Below, piece by piece: positions 18,189 through 28,994 of a stretch of DNA of 64,000 bases (its first letter is position 1; each line of letters opens with the position of its first letter). The DNA is from Cupriavidus alkaliphilus (GTDB lineage Bacteria > Pseudomonadota > Gammaproteobacteria > Burkholderiales > Burkholderiaceae): positions 1 to 64,000 of the forward strand of contig NZ_FMAD01000006.1 of assembly GCF_900094595.1 (NCBI RefSeq), read 5' to 3'. Made by a program: the position numbers and the translations under genes. Below the pieces are notes generated by a model. That model made no database searches. It saw only the letters and a list, made by a program, of their open reading frames with translations, and had not been told where the DNA came from.

Positions 18189-20309
18189 TTATTGCTCTGG
18201 CGCAGATACCCGTCGTTGCGCCGCACGGCTCTGTGGATTCACAGGACTGCCACTGCTAAATCCGGGCAACCTGTGCCCGTTTTGTCCGGCAGCGGCGTCG
18301 CGCCAGCGGATCCACGGGCGCAACAGCGACTTCACGAAATGCCGCCGGATTCCCGAGGCACGGGCGGGCGCCTCGTCCCGCCACGACAAGATGTGGTCGA
18401 CCACAATCTCCGGGGTCGCGAAGCCGTTCTTGCCATCGCGCAAGACATAACGCGGGTACAGAATCAGCGCCCCCGCGACGAGCATGTCGAGCGAGAGACG
18501 ACGATGCCGGCGCGGCATCTCGCAACGGTCGTCCGTGAGGCCCCAACCTGCATAAAACGGCGCCCCATGCGTCGTGACAGGCTTGCCTCGCAGCAAGGCC
18601 TCGAAGCCCGCAAGGGATGTCAGCACGTGGACGCCATCGACAGCAGCGATAAGCCGGTCCATCGGACAGTCCGGCACAAGCTCGTCGCACAGCGCCGCGA
18701 GCGCCTGCTCCTCGTCGCGGTTGCCACGCAGCCCGGTCATGACGTCGGGATGCGGCTTATAGACCAGATACGCGTCCGGTGCCTCGGCGCGAACCGCCTC
18801 AAGCAGCGCGCGGTTGGTGCGGATACCAGGTGCGCCAAAACGCAGCGAGGCATCCGCCTCCACCTGGCCAACTACGAGGATCACGCGGCCAATGCCAGGG
18901 GGCCGGGTCCAGCTGCCTGAACCGACGTTGTACTTGGTCAACCCGGCATGGATGATGGATTCGCGCAATTGTGCTGCGCGCGCGAGGGTGGCGACATCAA
19001 ATTCCGCATTGGCCAACAATCGCTCGAGGTCGGACTCGCCGGTCGCGTCGTAATAGATGCCCGAGCGATCAAACACCCACGACAGCGGGCGGACCAGTTG
19101 CGCGCCAAGACCGACTGATCGCAGAAAGCCATCCTCGACCGTGACCACGGACAGATCGGGACGAGACGTTGCGTCGACGCTCTGGCCCCAGCGCAGCAGC
19201 GTTGCGCCGCGTGGCACAGCGCGCAGGCGGCGATGGAAAATCACCTCGTGACCTTGCAGGAAGTCCTTAAGGATCTTCCGTTTCCAGCGGGAAAAGCCGG
19301 CCGCATGCAGACGCCGCGGAAACTGCTGGCTCATCCGGCGTTGCAGCGCCAGGTACTCGATGGCGTCTTCCACCTCGCAGCGATTGCCCGTATGCGGCTG
19401 GACATAGCGTGTGTATCGGACCAGCGCGGCAAAGGCCAGCTGCTCCAACGAGACAGGATGCCGCCTGCCAGGGGCCTGCAATGCGTCAATTGTCAGGCCC
19501 CAGCCGGCATAGAAAGGCATGCCGAACGTATGCACCGTCTTGCCGTGCAGAAGCGCTTCGAAGCCGACCTGCGAGGTAACCGCGAAGACGGCGCGTGCGC
19601 CGCGGATCAGCGGCACGACGTGGACGTCGTCCTGGAGCCGCTCCACGCGCGGATAGCCACCGTGATCGAGAATTCGTCCGAGATATCCACGCTTGCGCCC
19701 GAGCGCGACCTCTGGATGCTCCTTGACCACGATCCTGCAATCCGGATAAGTCTGCAAGGCAGACTCGAGCATGCGACGGAAACTGTCGCCGCCCGCCAGG
19801 CCAAACTGCACCGAGGCATCGTTCGCGGTCTGGTCTACGACCAGCACGTAAGGCTGCGCCGGCAGCGATGCCGGGGCTGGCGCATAGTTGTATTTGGAAA
19901 CTCCGGCGCAGCGCCACCGTTCGATAAGTTGCCGCGCCCTGGCCTGCTCTGCCGGCTGCAACGGCGCGGACACCAGTTCCTCCAGCCGCGAAGGCTGCGA
20001 GGCGTCGTAATAGATGCCGCGATCATCGACGACCAGCGAGCATGTCTGGGAGGACGCTCCGGGATACAGCGAGCGCAGGAAACCGTCTTCGAGGCACAGG
20101 AAGCGCGCGATGCCACGGGATTGCGCGAACGCCCGGGCTTTGCGGGCGGTAGGCCGCCGCCCCCATGCGGCAACGCCGGACAGGGGTACCGCTGCGCCTC
20201 GCAATGGATGCACCGGGGCCACCGGCGCGCCCAGGAAGGCGGACAGGTGTTCAATCCGGCGAATGCCATGGGAAAGAACGCCGATTGCGCCCTCAGACGG
20301 CAGGCTCAT
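18189..20309 (-). CDS. kpsC: capsule polysaccharide dual beta-Kdo transferase KpsC
   Basis: 706 residues from the ATG at 20309; an upstream start would overlap kpsF further. It carries two tandem copies of the Kdo-transferase unit, as in E. coli KpsC. The first has FLCLEDGFLRSLYPG and TSQVGFEALLHGKTVHTFGMPFYAGWGLT. The second has VTVEDGFLRSVGLGAQLV, VYKPHPDVMTG and TSLAGFEALLRGKPVTTHGAPFYAGWGLTDD. The two active units add alternating beta-2,4 and beta-2,7 Kdo to the lipid linker. The start lies 17 bases inside kpsF, so translation is coupled. Confidence 0.95.
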   Translation of the reverse strand: MSLPSEGAIGVLSHGIRRIEHLSAFLGAPVAPVHPLRGAAVPLSGVAAWGRRPTARKARAFAQSRGIARFLCLEDGFLRSLYPGASSQTCSLVVDDRGIYYDASQPSRLEELVSAPLQPAEQARARQLIERWRCAGVSKYNYAPAPASLPAQPYVLVVDQTANDASVQFGLAGGDSFRRMLESALQTYPDCRIVVKEHPEVALGRKRGYLGRILDHGGYPRVERLQDDVHVVPLIRGARAVFAVTSQVGFEALLHGKTVHTFGMPFYAGWGLTIDALQAPGRRHPVSLEQLAFAALVRYTRYVQPHTGNRCEVEDAIEYLALQRRMSQQFPRRLHAAGFSRWKRKILKDFLQGHEVIFHRRLRAVPRGATLLRWGQSVDATSRPDLSVVTVEDGFLRSVGLGAQLVRPLSWVFDRSGIYYDATGESDLERLLANAEFDVATLARAAQLRESIIHAGLTKYNVGSGSWTRPPGIGRVILVVGQVEADASLRFGAPGIRTNRALLEAVRAEAPDAYLVYKPHPDVMTGLRGNRDEEQALAALCDELVPDCPMDRLIAAVDGVHVLTSLAGFEALLRGKPVTTHGAPFYAGWGLTDDRCEMPRRHRRLSLDMLVAGALILYPRYVLRDGKNGFATPEIVVDHILSWRDEAPARASGIRRHFVKSLLRPWIRWRDAAAGQNGHRLPGFSSGSPVNPQSRAAQRRVSAPEQ

Positions 20310-21255
20310 CACTTCCCAGATCGTGGATTTGCAGGATGCCGACGACCCGGTCCGCATCATCCTTCACCACCAGTGCGCCAATCCTGGCGGCATGGATCCG
20401 CGCTTCGGCGTCGGCAAAGCATTCGCCCGGCGATGCGGTCTTGGGATCGGTGGACATGATGTGCCTGGCCACGATCGCCTTGTAGTCCCGGTCGGAGTCG
20501 AACGCACGACGCACGTCGCCGTCCGTGATGACGCCCTGCAGTTGCACGCCTTCCATCACCAGCGCCATGCCAAGGCGGCCACGGTTGATCACATGCACCA
20601 CGTCGCGGAAGGACGCGTCCGGGCGACAAACCGGCAGATTTTCCTTGTGCATGACATCCGCGACGCGGGTCAGCAGCTTGCGGCCGAGGCTTCCGCCCGG
20701 ATGGAATCGCGCGAAATCTTCGGGCTGGAAGTCCCGCTTGACAGAAAGGACCACAGACAGCGCATCGCCCATCACCAGCGTAGCGGTGGTGGAACTGGTC
20801 GGCGCCAGGTTGTTGTTGCAAGCTTCGCGTTCGACCGAGATATCCAGCACGACATCCGCGTGCCGCGCCAGCGTCGAATCCGCCTTGCCGGTCATCGCGA
20901 TTACCGGATTCTGCTGGTGTTCAAGAAAGGGCAGGATGCGGATCAGTTCTTCCGTCTCCCCGCTGTTCGAGATCATCAGCACGACATCAATCGGCTTGAT
21001 CATGCCGAGATCGCCATGGAACGCTTCGCCCGGATGGACGGAAAACGCCGGCGTACCGGTCGACGCCATGGTCGCGGCAATCTTCTTGCCGATCAGACCG
21101 GACTTGCCCATGCCAACCACCACCACGCGGCCGCGTGCGCTCAAGATGATCTCGACCGCCTCTTCGAATCCCGCATTGATCCGGCCCGCCATGCGATCCA
21201 ATGCCTGGACCTCGGTGGCAACGACGTTGCGTGCCAATGCAATGACATCAGTCAT
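20293..21255 (-). CDS. kpsF: D-arabinose 5-phosphate isomerase KpsF/KdsD
   Basis: 320 residues from the ATG at 21255. It interconverts ribulose 5-phosphate and arabinose 5-phosphate, the first committed step to Kdo. An N-terminal SIS domain is visible (VVVGMGKSGLIGKKIAATMASTGTPAFSVHPGEAFHGDLGMI, then SNSGETEELIRILPF), with the catalytic His near residue 80-90. Two CBS domains follow, beginning VADVMHKENLPVC and IMSTDPKTASPGE. Together with kdsA downstream it gives the capsule locus its own Kdo supply, separate from the housekeeping lipopolysaccharide set. Confidence 0.95.
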   Translation of the reverse strand: MTDVIALARNVVATEVQALDRMAGRINAGFEEAVEIILSARGRVVVVGMGKSGLIGKKIAATMASTGTPAFSVHPGEAFHGDLGMIKPIDVVLMISNSGETEELIRILPFLEHQQNPVIAMTGKADSTLARHADVVLDISVEREACNNNLAPTSSTTATLVMGDALSVVLSVKRDFQPEDFARFHPGGSLGRKLLTRVADVMHKENLPVCRPDASFRDVVHVINRGRLGMALVMEGVQLQGVITDGDVRRAFDSDRDYKAIVARHIMSTDPKTASPGECFADAEARIHAARIGALVVKDDADRVVGILQIHDLGSDEPAV

Positions 21256-21317
21256 CGTGCTTTTACATCCCATGCTTGTTGTACGTGCCGGTCATTGCGT
21301 ACCAGAGCCCGCACCTG

Positions 21318-22923
<1,606 letters not shown>

Positions 22924-22929
22924 CAACTA

Positions 22930-24471
22930 TTACAGAAACCTTGAGATCGACCTCAGCAAGGGATTCTTAGCATCACGAAAAAAAGCCTTCGGATTATTTT
23001 TGAGCTTTCGCAGCTTTTTCTTCGTCAGCCCAGAGCGCTCGACCGCAACTATATCTGCGGTCGGTTTCGGCACGACAATTTCTGCATGCGTCGGGATTTT
23101 TACGATATTCTGCTCCAATTTAGGCGGCGCAGCCTTTGGCGTTGTGACCCTCTTTATCGCGCCAAGCCGCTTTTCCAACCGAGGAACACCGACAGCAGGC
23201 GACTCTGGGATTAGCCATTCATCCAAAGCCTTGAGCAAAAATGTCTCCAAATCATGATATTCATCTATTGTAAGATAGGACCCGGGCCTCGCATTAATCA
23301 GCGAAACAATTTCTGAAATTGACAACCCATCGTGAGTGAACCCGCGGTTTGCATAAAATGCATTCCCACATTGAATCGGCTTTACGCCACCAAATGCGGC
23401 CTCTATCAAACTCTGCGAATTAATCCCAATAACGAAATCCGCCTCTTTAATAAGATCAGCGATTGGATAGTCCTCGACAATTATCAATCTATCGTTACAA
23501 CCAAATCTCCTTACCAACTGCTCTTTAGTTAAAGCAGTTCGAATATTTGCTTTCTTTTGCTCCCAAGGGTGCGCCTTGAAAATCACACACGCGTTGGTTT
23601 CTCCGAGAATCTTCTCTATGCATTGACAGTAAAAATCAACGCTATGGAAACCGGTGTCCCCATAATTTAGGAGCGAAAAATCGTTCAGAACTTGACCAAA
23701 TATTGCAACTACCTTTGCATCGATCGGAAACAAGCGTTGCCCGGTTGCATCCGGCTGCTTAACGTTCTTGTTTTCCATCCCCGCGAGCTGTGCTACCAAC
23801 GCCGCCCGCTTGGCCCGCCGAGCCCCGCCAGAGATTGCCACGTCGAGGCTCTTGTACACGCCGGAAGATCTCAACGATGAATTGTTCGGAAGTGGACTAT
23901 GACGCGCTTCCAGATAATAGTCTTTTCCCGTGAAGAAGCTTTCGCAAATGTAAAGCATTCCTTGTCGCCGCCGCATCAGAACTGAGAAGACACGCGCGTA
24001 AATTAAGCTGCCGGAGAATAGAAATGCGAGATCAAAAACGGGATAATCTTCCAAAATACTGCGCCAGCGCTCAAACCAAAACTGAACGGCCGCAATATTA
24101 TTAAGTAATTCATCCCGATTTACCTCCCATGCAACATCGAACAACTCGCGCTCAGTTTCCCCATAGTTGCCGCGCCCCAACCAGTACTCGGTAGGGGCGA
24201 GATAGGAAAGCATCTCCGCCTTGCAAAGAGAGAAGCACGAGACCCCCGCATTGGACAAGGCAAAAATCTCATCCGCTTGCAGCAAGTTCAACGACTCTCG
24301 ATATGGAGCAATTTCATCGAAATTTGAGTAGTTACCAAATGCAGCAATCAGACCAGGAGGGTGGGATACAACCATTACCTCATATTGACCCAACTTCAGA
24401 TATTCCAGCAAGCTGGCGAAATTCTTACTTTGAATATGAAGCTGGTCCGCAATCAACGCACGCTTTGCCAT
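22930..24471 (-). CDS. strain-specific capsule biosynthesis protein with a KpsC/KpsS-like transferase core
   Basis: 513 residues from the ATG at 24471, one base after the upstream stop, with GGGGGA as ribosome site. At about 290-400 it has the same core as the KpsC and KpsS donor sites: VIFKAHPWEQ, then FVIGINSQSLIEAAFGGVKPIQCGNAFYANRGFTHDGLS. This places it in the PF05159-like capsule transferase group. A Pro/Lys-rich linker at about 430-480 leads to a basic end, KKKLRKLKNNPKAFFRDAKN, a tail shared by many capsule transferases and perhaps membrane-binding. It is the best candidate for the polymerising or repeat-unit transferase. AT-rich. Confidence 0.75.
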   Translation of the reverse strand: MAKRALIADQLHIQSKNFASLLEYLKLGQYEVMVVSHPPGLIAAFGNYSNFDEIAPYRESLNLLQADEIFALSNAGVSCFSLCKAEMLSYLAPTEYWLGRGNYGETERELFDVAWEVNRDELLNNIAAVQFWFERWRSILEDYPVFDLAFLFSGSLIYARVFSVLMRRRQGMLYICESFFTGKDYYLEARHSPLPNNSSLRSSGVYKSLDVAISGGARRAKRAALVAQLAGMENKNVKQPDATGQRLFPIDAKVVAIFGQVLNDFSLLNYGDTGFHSVDFYCQCIEKILGETNACVIFKAHPWEQKKANIRTALTKEQLVRRFGCNDRLIIVEDYPIADLIKEADFVIGINSQSLIEAAFGGVKPIQCGNAFYANRGFTHDGLSISEIVSLINARPGSYLTIDEYHDLETFLLKALDEWLIPESPAVGVPRLEKRLGAIKRVTTPKAAPPKLEQNIVKIPTHAEIVVPKPTADIVAVERSGLTKKKLRKLKNNPKAFFRDAKNPLLRSISRFL

Positions 24472-24472
24472 T

Positions 24473-25441
24473 TTATAATCCCCCAACGACTTCTCGGGTT
24501 ACATCTCTATATATATCGAAAATGCGCGAAGCATGTTGCCCCCATGTAATCGCACGTTCACGCTGCTCGAAGGCGCCCCTTTTAAGAGAAAGATACTTCT
24601 GTTCATCCAAAGCCCATGCGCTAATATTCTCAGCATCAATCACCGGATCCATGCATAGATGCAATCCGTTAACTCGATCCAAAACTAAATCGTATGCCAT
24701 GCCAATCGGATTACACAGCACGGGCACTGCGGAACCAATCGCTTCCGGTATGTTCGCAGGACCACCCTCAAACCAGGAGGCCATTAACAAAAAGTCGATG
24801 GAACGATATGTCGACGCGATCATTTTATAGGGCAGGCTTTCGTACGCCGTCGCTTCGTAACCATATCGCTCCAGAATCGCAGCATCGTATGTTCGACCTT
24901 TTCCAATGAGGACGAATTCGAAGGCTGCTGGGTCTAGATGCTGGGACAATTCATATATATACGCCTCGCCCTTAACTTTGCGGGGATACCGTCTGGAAAT
25001 CAAGCCGATGCGGATCTTCCGATGCCGCCCACTCTCCGCATCAATCTGATGATCATCCGGGGCACCAGGAAATACATATTTTTGATTATAGCCATGAGGA
25101 ATAACAATGGTATTCGTAATTCCTCGATCTGCAAGATATTTCTGCTGCAGCGTGTTTAAGCAATGGACTCTGGTTGCTTCGCGATAACGATCCAGAAACT
25201 TATCGACAGCCAACGAGGTATCATCATCCTCAAGATCGTGGTGAACTGTAACGATACATGGGGCGATAAGTTCCTTCTCCAAGTTCGGTCGATGATAGTG
25301 GCGCAGAAAATGCCCTGGCAGAGGACTTTCCGACGCCACCTGCATCATTTCCGCAGGCGAGAACGATTTATAGTAGCCGAGAATATCTGTAAATATCCCA
25401 CTAGCCACGGAATTGGACATCACGTGATTGATTGTAATCAT
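24473..25441 (-). CDS. glycosyltransferase family 4-like protein
   Basis: 322 residues, slightly short for GT4 with a reduced N-terminal half. GT-B features seen: the hinge CLNTLQQKYLADRGITNTIVIPHGYNQKYVFPG, IRIGLISRRYPRKVKGEAYIYEL, and the C-terminal donor-binding FLLMASWFEGGPANIPEAIGSAVPVLCNPIGMAYDLV, with the EGGPANIPEAIG motif in place of EGxxxxxxEA. It probably adds a sugar to the capsule chain. It ends one base before the next transferase gene and starts three bases from kpsD in a tight, AT-rich block. Confidence 0.87.
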   Translation of the reverse strand: MITINHVMSNSVASGIFTDILGYYKSFSPAEMMQVASESPLPGHFLRHYHRPNLEKELIAPCIVTVHHDLEDDDTSLAVDKFLDRYREATRVHCLNTLQQKYLADRGITNTIVIPHGYNQKYVFPGAPDDHQIDAESGRHRKIRIGLISRRYPRKVKGEAYIYELSQHLDPAAFEFVLIGKGRTYDAAILERYGYEATAYESLPYKMIASTYRSIDFLLMASWFEGGPANIPEAIGSAVPVLCNPIGMAYDLVLDRVNGLHLCMDPVIDAENISAWALDEQKYLSLKRGAFEQRERAITWGQHASRIFDIYRDVTREVVGGL

Positions 25442-25443
25442 CC

Positions 25444-27198
25444 TTATAACCCCAAAACCACTTTCGCACTAATCGCAATCTGATAAAGAATCTGAAACAC
25501 ATCCTTAGCAAACTGCCGCGTCTTGAAATCAACCTTCGGCAACACCATAATCTCGTCGCCCGCCTTCACCGCATCATCCTTCTTGCCATCCGAGAAACTC
25601 CCATCCCGGTGCGCGATGATGATTCGCGAGGTATCCGCGTTCTGCGAGAAACCGCCCGCCTGCTGGATAAAGTCATCCAGGTCCAGGCTCTTGTCATACG
25701 CCACGGCATTGGGGAACAGCACTTCCCCGCTGACCAGGACCAGGCCGTCCTTGACCGGCACGCGCAGGATGTCGCCGTTTTCCAGCAGCAAGTCATTGCG
25801 GGTGGTTGATTTCGCGATCAGCGTCTGTCCTGACGGCTCGATCTTCTTGGCCCGTTCCACCCACTGCAACACCAGCGCGGCTTCTTCCTTGCGCAACTGG
25901 GCTTCTTCCGCCGTCCCGGAACGTGCCGTCAGGACGCTCGATTCCAGAGTCTTGAGCGTGGTACCCAGCAGCGTCTTCTGGCGCGTCTTCACGCTCTGGC
26001 GGAAAAGCTGGATGCTTTCGGTATCGGACTCCTGCGTGTAATGCACCTGGCTGAGCAGCTGACCCATGCGGCTCCCATACGGCAATACGTATTCCTGCGG
26101 GCCGGTGTGCTCGCCTTCGACGCGCACGGTGATGGTGCCCGGCCGCTTGTCGGCGGTGAATTCGATTTCGTCGCCGTTGCGCAGCTCGATCTGGTTGCCC
26201 TGCGAGATCGGGAAGTACTCGACATTGCGGACCGTGCCGGTATTACGCACTACGCGGACGTTGGTGGCTTCGGGCAGCGGCTTGGCCAGGCGCACGATCT
26301 GGTCGAGCCGGGCTTGTTCGCCGAGGAACTCGAAGCGCTTGGCGTTTTCGGCCAGGCCACTGACCTTGACGGTCTTTTTGCGCGACTGGACGAAGATGAC
26401 GTCGCCGTTGTTCAGCTGCTTCGAGGTCAGGTCGCCCTTGAGCAGGAAATCATAGAGATTGACGACTTCCAGCGTCTGGTTGCCCCGCTTGATCGCGACG
26501 TCCAGGAAGGAGCCGCGGTCAGGGTCGATGCCGCCGGCCTGGTCGAGGTAGCGCAGCACGCTGTCGCTGGAGGTGCCGTCGTACATGCCGGGACGGCGCA
26601 CCGCGCCGGTGACGTAGACCCGCACGGGCTGCGCGGCCAGCAGGCTGGCGTAGATCGACACCTTGCTGGCGAACACGCGTCGGAGCGCGTTGCCGACGGC
26701 GGTCTGGAGATTGCCATTGGTGATGCCCTGCACGCGGAATGGGCCTACTTCCGGCAAGACAATGTTGCCTCCGGCGTCAACGGTCAGCACGGTGTCGACG
26801 TTGTATCCGTTCCAGATGCGCAGCTGGATGCGATCACCGACGGAGATGACATGGCTGGGATTGAAGACGGAAGCACTGTCGCGGCTGAAAGCGCCGGTGA
26901 ACAGCTGCGCGCCGAAGGCGTCGCTGGCCATGTTGGCGGTGTAGTCGTTGTTCTGCGGCGCGCTGTCGGGCAGCGGCGTGTCAGCACGTGCAGGAATGGT
27001 GGCAACGGCGCCCATCGCAGCGGGATTGCCGACCACTGCGCCACCGGGAGTGGTAGCGCCCTGTGCCGCCAGCGCGGCGTATTCCATCTGGCCGACGGCG
27101 GCCGATTGCGGCAGTCGCGTGCCGCTCTGGGCATGCGCGCCATGGGCGCCGGCCAGGCTGGCCGCGGCGACCGCGATAGCAAGGATTCTTCGAAGCAT
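25444..27198 (-). CDS. kpsD: capsule polysaccharide export outer-membrane/periplasmic protein KpsD
   Basis: 584 residues with a cleavable signal peptide (MLRRILAIAVAAASLAGAHGAHAQ) and no lipobox, as in E. coli KpsD rather than Wza. The polysaccharide-export domain begins VISVGDRIQLRIWNGYNVDTVLTVDAGGNIVLPEVGPFRVQGI near 120-160. SLBB-type beta-grasp repeats follow (VRVYVTGAVRRPGMYDG; TVRVEGEHTGPQEYVLPYG; GLVLVSGEVLFPNAVAYD). It forms the outer part of the trans-envelope channel with KpsE. Base composition returns to GC-rich here, marking the right-hand edge of the variable block. Confidence 0.93.
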   Translation of the reverse strand: MLRRILAIAVAAASLAGAHGAHAQSGTRLPQSAAVGQMEYAALAAQGATTPGGAVVGNPAAMGAVATIPARADTPLPDSAPQNNDYTANMASDAFGAQLFTGAFSRDSASVFNPSHVISVGDRIQLRIWNGYNVDTVLTVDAGGNIVLPEVGPFRVQGITNGNLQTAVGNALRRVFASKVSIYASLLAAQPVRVYVTGAVRRPGMYDGTSSDSVLRYLDQAGGIDPDRGSFLDVAIKRGNQTLEVVNLYDFLLKGDLTSKQLNNGDVIFVQSRKKTVKVSGLAENAKRFEFLGEQARLDQIVRLAKPLPEATNVRVVRNTGTVRNVEYFPISQGNQIELRNGDEIEFTADKRPGTITVRVEGEHTGPQEYVLPYGSRMGQLLSQVHYTQESDTESIQLFRQSVKTRQKTLLGTTLKTLESSVLTARSGTAEEAQLRKEEAALVLQWVERAKKIEPSGQTLIAKSTTRNDLLLENGDILRVPVKDGLVLVSGEVLFPNAVAYDKSLDLDDFIQQAGGFSQNADTSRIIIAHRDGSFSDGKKDDAVKAGDEIMVLPKVDFKTRQFAKDVFQILYQIAISAKVVLGL

Positions 27199-27201
27199 GG
27201 A

Positions 27202-28335
27202 CTAGTCTCGGTGGTCGCGGATGATGGCGCTGAGCAGTTGCACGACGCCTGCCAGCATCAGCGTCATCAGGACGACCACCACGATGTTGTAGATTCGCCG
27301 GGGCTGGAGCGGGTACTCCGGCCGGGTCGGGCTCTGCACGACCGCTACGTTCTTGAGCTTGCGCGTGGCCTCGATGCGGGCCTTCTCCAGCGCGCCGATC
27401 GCGGTCTTGTAGATGTCGAAGGCAAACTCGGCGGCGGCCTGCAGGCGATCGTGTTCTTCCACCACGCGGTTCAGGCCGCGGCCCTTGGTCGAAACCATGC
27501 GGCCACGCTGCTCCGCCATCTGGCGTTCGACCGCGGCAATCTGCGCGTCGATCTGCTGGATCGCCGGCGACTGCGGCGTGAAGACGTCCTTGAGCGAGTT
27601 GCGCTTGACGTGCAGTTCGGCGAGCGTGGCCTCGGCATTGGCGACCACGGTGGACAGGCTCTCTACCTCGCCGCGCGGGGACACCAGTCCATTGGCATTC
27701 TGGTAGGCAACCAGCGCCTGGCGCGCCGCCTTCAGGCGTTCGCCCTGGTCGTGTACCTGTTTCTCGATATAGACGACCTGCTCGCTGGCGATCCGGTGCG
27801 TCATCTCGTTCATGAAGCGTTCACCGTCGGCGACCAGTTCCTGCGCGATGGCATGCGCCATCTCCGAGGTGTAGCCCTGGACCCGGATCACGAGAACGCG
27901 TGCAAAGTCGTCGTACTCGACGCTGACGCGTTTCAGGTAGTAGTCATGGAAACGCTCGAGCGAAGCATCCTCGAACCACAAGCGCGACAGCGGGTCCCGG
28001 CCGCTGTCCGCGTAGTGCTTGCGCAGCCCCAGCTTCGCGTCGAGCTTTTTGAGCATGTCCGCCGACAGCAGGTACTCGCGCAGCAGCAGCAAGTCCTGCG
28101 GGGCGGTATTGCCGACCAGCAACGAAGTGAAATCCGCCGCGCTGGCGCCCACACCGTCGCTGCGCTCCACCACCACGCGTGCTTCCGACACATACAGGTC
28201 GGACGCGATCACGCTCCAGTACACAACGGCAAGCACGCAGGCGGCCACGGCCACTTGCCAGATGCGGTTCAGGGTATTCACTCGTGTCAGTCGCCCGATC
28301 TGCCCTGCGGCGCCCGACGTAATCGTCTTCATCAT
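27202..28335 (-). CDS. kpsE: capsule polysaccharide export inner-membrane protein KpsE
   Basis: 377 residues, polysaccharide co-polymerase class 3 type. It has an N-terminal membrane span at about 27-47 (WQVAVAACVLAVVYWSVIA), a long periplasmic part with predicted coiled coil at about 180-320 (QVHDQGERLKAARQALVAY; IDAQIAAVERQMAEQRGRM), and a C-terminal span at about 348-370 (IYNIVVVVLMTLMLAGVVQLL). It bridges the KpsMT exporter and KpsD. The start overlaps the kpsT stop in ATGA, and the stop is three bases before kpsD. Confidence 0.93.
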   Translation of the reverse strand: MMKTITSGAAGQIGRLTRVNTLNRIWQVAVAACVLAVVYWSVIASDLYVSEARVVVERSDGVGASAADFTSLLVGNTAPQDLLLLREYLLSADMLKKLDAKLGLRKHYADSGRDPLSRLWFEDASLERFHDYYLKRVSVEYDDFARVLVIRVQGYTSEMAHAIAQELVADGERFMNEMTHRIASEQVVYIEKQVHDQGERLKAARQALVAYQNANGLVSPRGEVESLSTVVANAEATLAELHVKRNSLKDVFTPQSPAIQQIDAQIAAVERQMAEQRGRMVSTKGRGLNRVVEEHDRLQAAAEFAFDIYKTAIGALEKARIEATRKLKNVAVVQSPTRPEYPLQPRRIYNIVVVVLMTLMLAGVVQLLSAIIRDHRD

Positions 28336-28994
28336 GCTGGAATGCTGTCCCTGTACGCGCGCAGGGCCTCTTCAACGGAGTCGAACCAGTGCGCCTGGCC
28401 CTGATGCAGCCAGACTGCCGACTGGCAGAAATTTTTGAGGGTGGATTCGCTGTGGGAGACCATCACCAGGCCCGCACGGCCGGCCAGGTCTTCGAAGGCC
28501 TTCTGCGACTTGCGCTTGAACGCTGCGTCGCCGACGGCCGTCAGCTCATCCACCAGGTAAGTATCGAAATCGAAGGCAAGCGACATGGCGAACGCCAGTC
28601 GCGAGCGCATGCCCGACGAATAGGTCTTGACCGGATCCTCGAAGGCGTCGTGCAGCTCCGAGAACTCGCGCACAAACTCGAGCTTCTCGGCCAGCGCGCC
28701 GTGGATGCCGTGGATGCGGCAGACGAACTTGGTGTTCTGTCTCCCGCTCAGCGAGCCCTGGAACCCGCCGCTCAGGCCCAGGGGCCACGACACGCGGCAA
28801 TTGCGGACGATGCTGCCGCGGTTGGGCTGGTCGATGCCGCCCACCAGCCGCAGCAGGGTCGACTTGCCCGCGCCGTTTGCCCCGATCAGCGCCACCCGGC
28901 TCTTCTGCGGAATCTGGAGCGTCACGCCCTGCAGCACCCACTTCGAGCCGTGGGTGGTGCGGTAGCGCTTATGGACGTCGGTGATTTCGATCAT
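28332..28994 (-). CDS. kpsT: capsule polysaccharide ABC transporter ATP-binding protein KpsT
   Basis: 220 residues from the ATG at 28994, which overlaps the kpsM stop (ATGA); a longer open frame upstream runs through kpsM and is not used. Walker A is GANGAGKST at residues 38-46, the signature is YSSGMRSRLAFAMSL, and Walker B is TYLVDE followed by LTAVGDAAFKRKS. A conserved His switch follows in VMVSHSESTL. It drives export of lipid-linked capsule with KpsM. Confidence 0.95.
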   Translation of the reverse strand: MIEITDVHKRYRTTHGSKWVLQGVTLQIPQKSRVALIGANGAGKSTLLRLVGGIDQPNRGSIVRNCRVSWPLGLSGGFQGSLSGRQNTKFVCRIHGIHGALAEKLEFVREFSELHDAFEDPVKTYSSGMRSRLAFAMSLAFDFDTYLVDELTAVGDAAFKRKSQKAFEDLAGRAGLVMVSHSESTLKNFCQSAVWLHQGQAHWFDSVEEALRAYRDSIPA

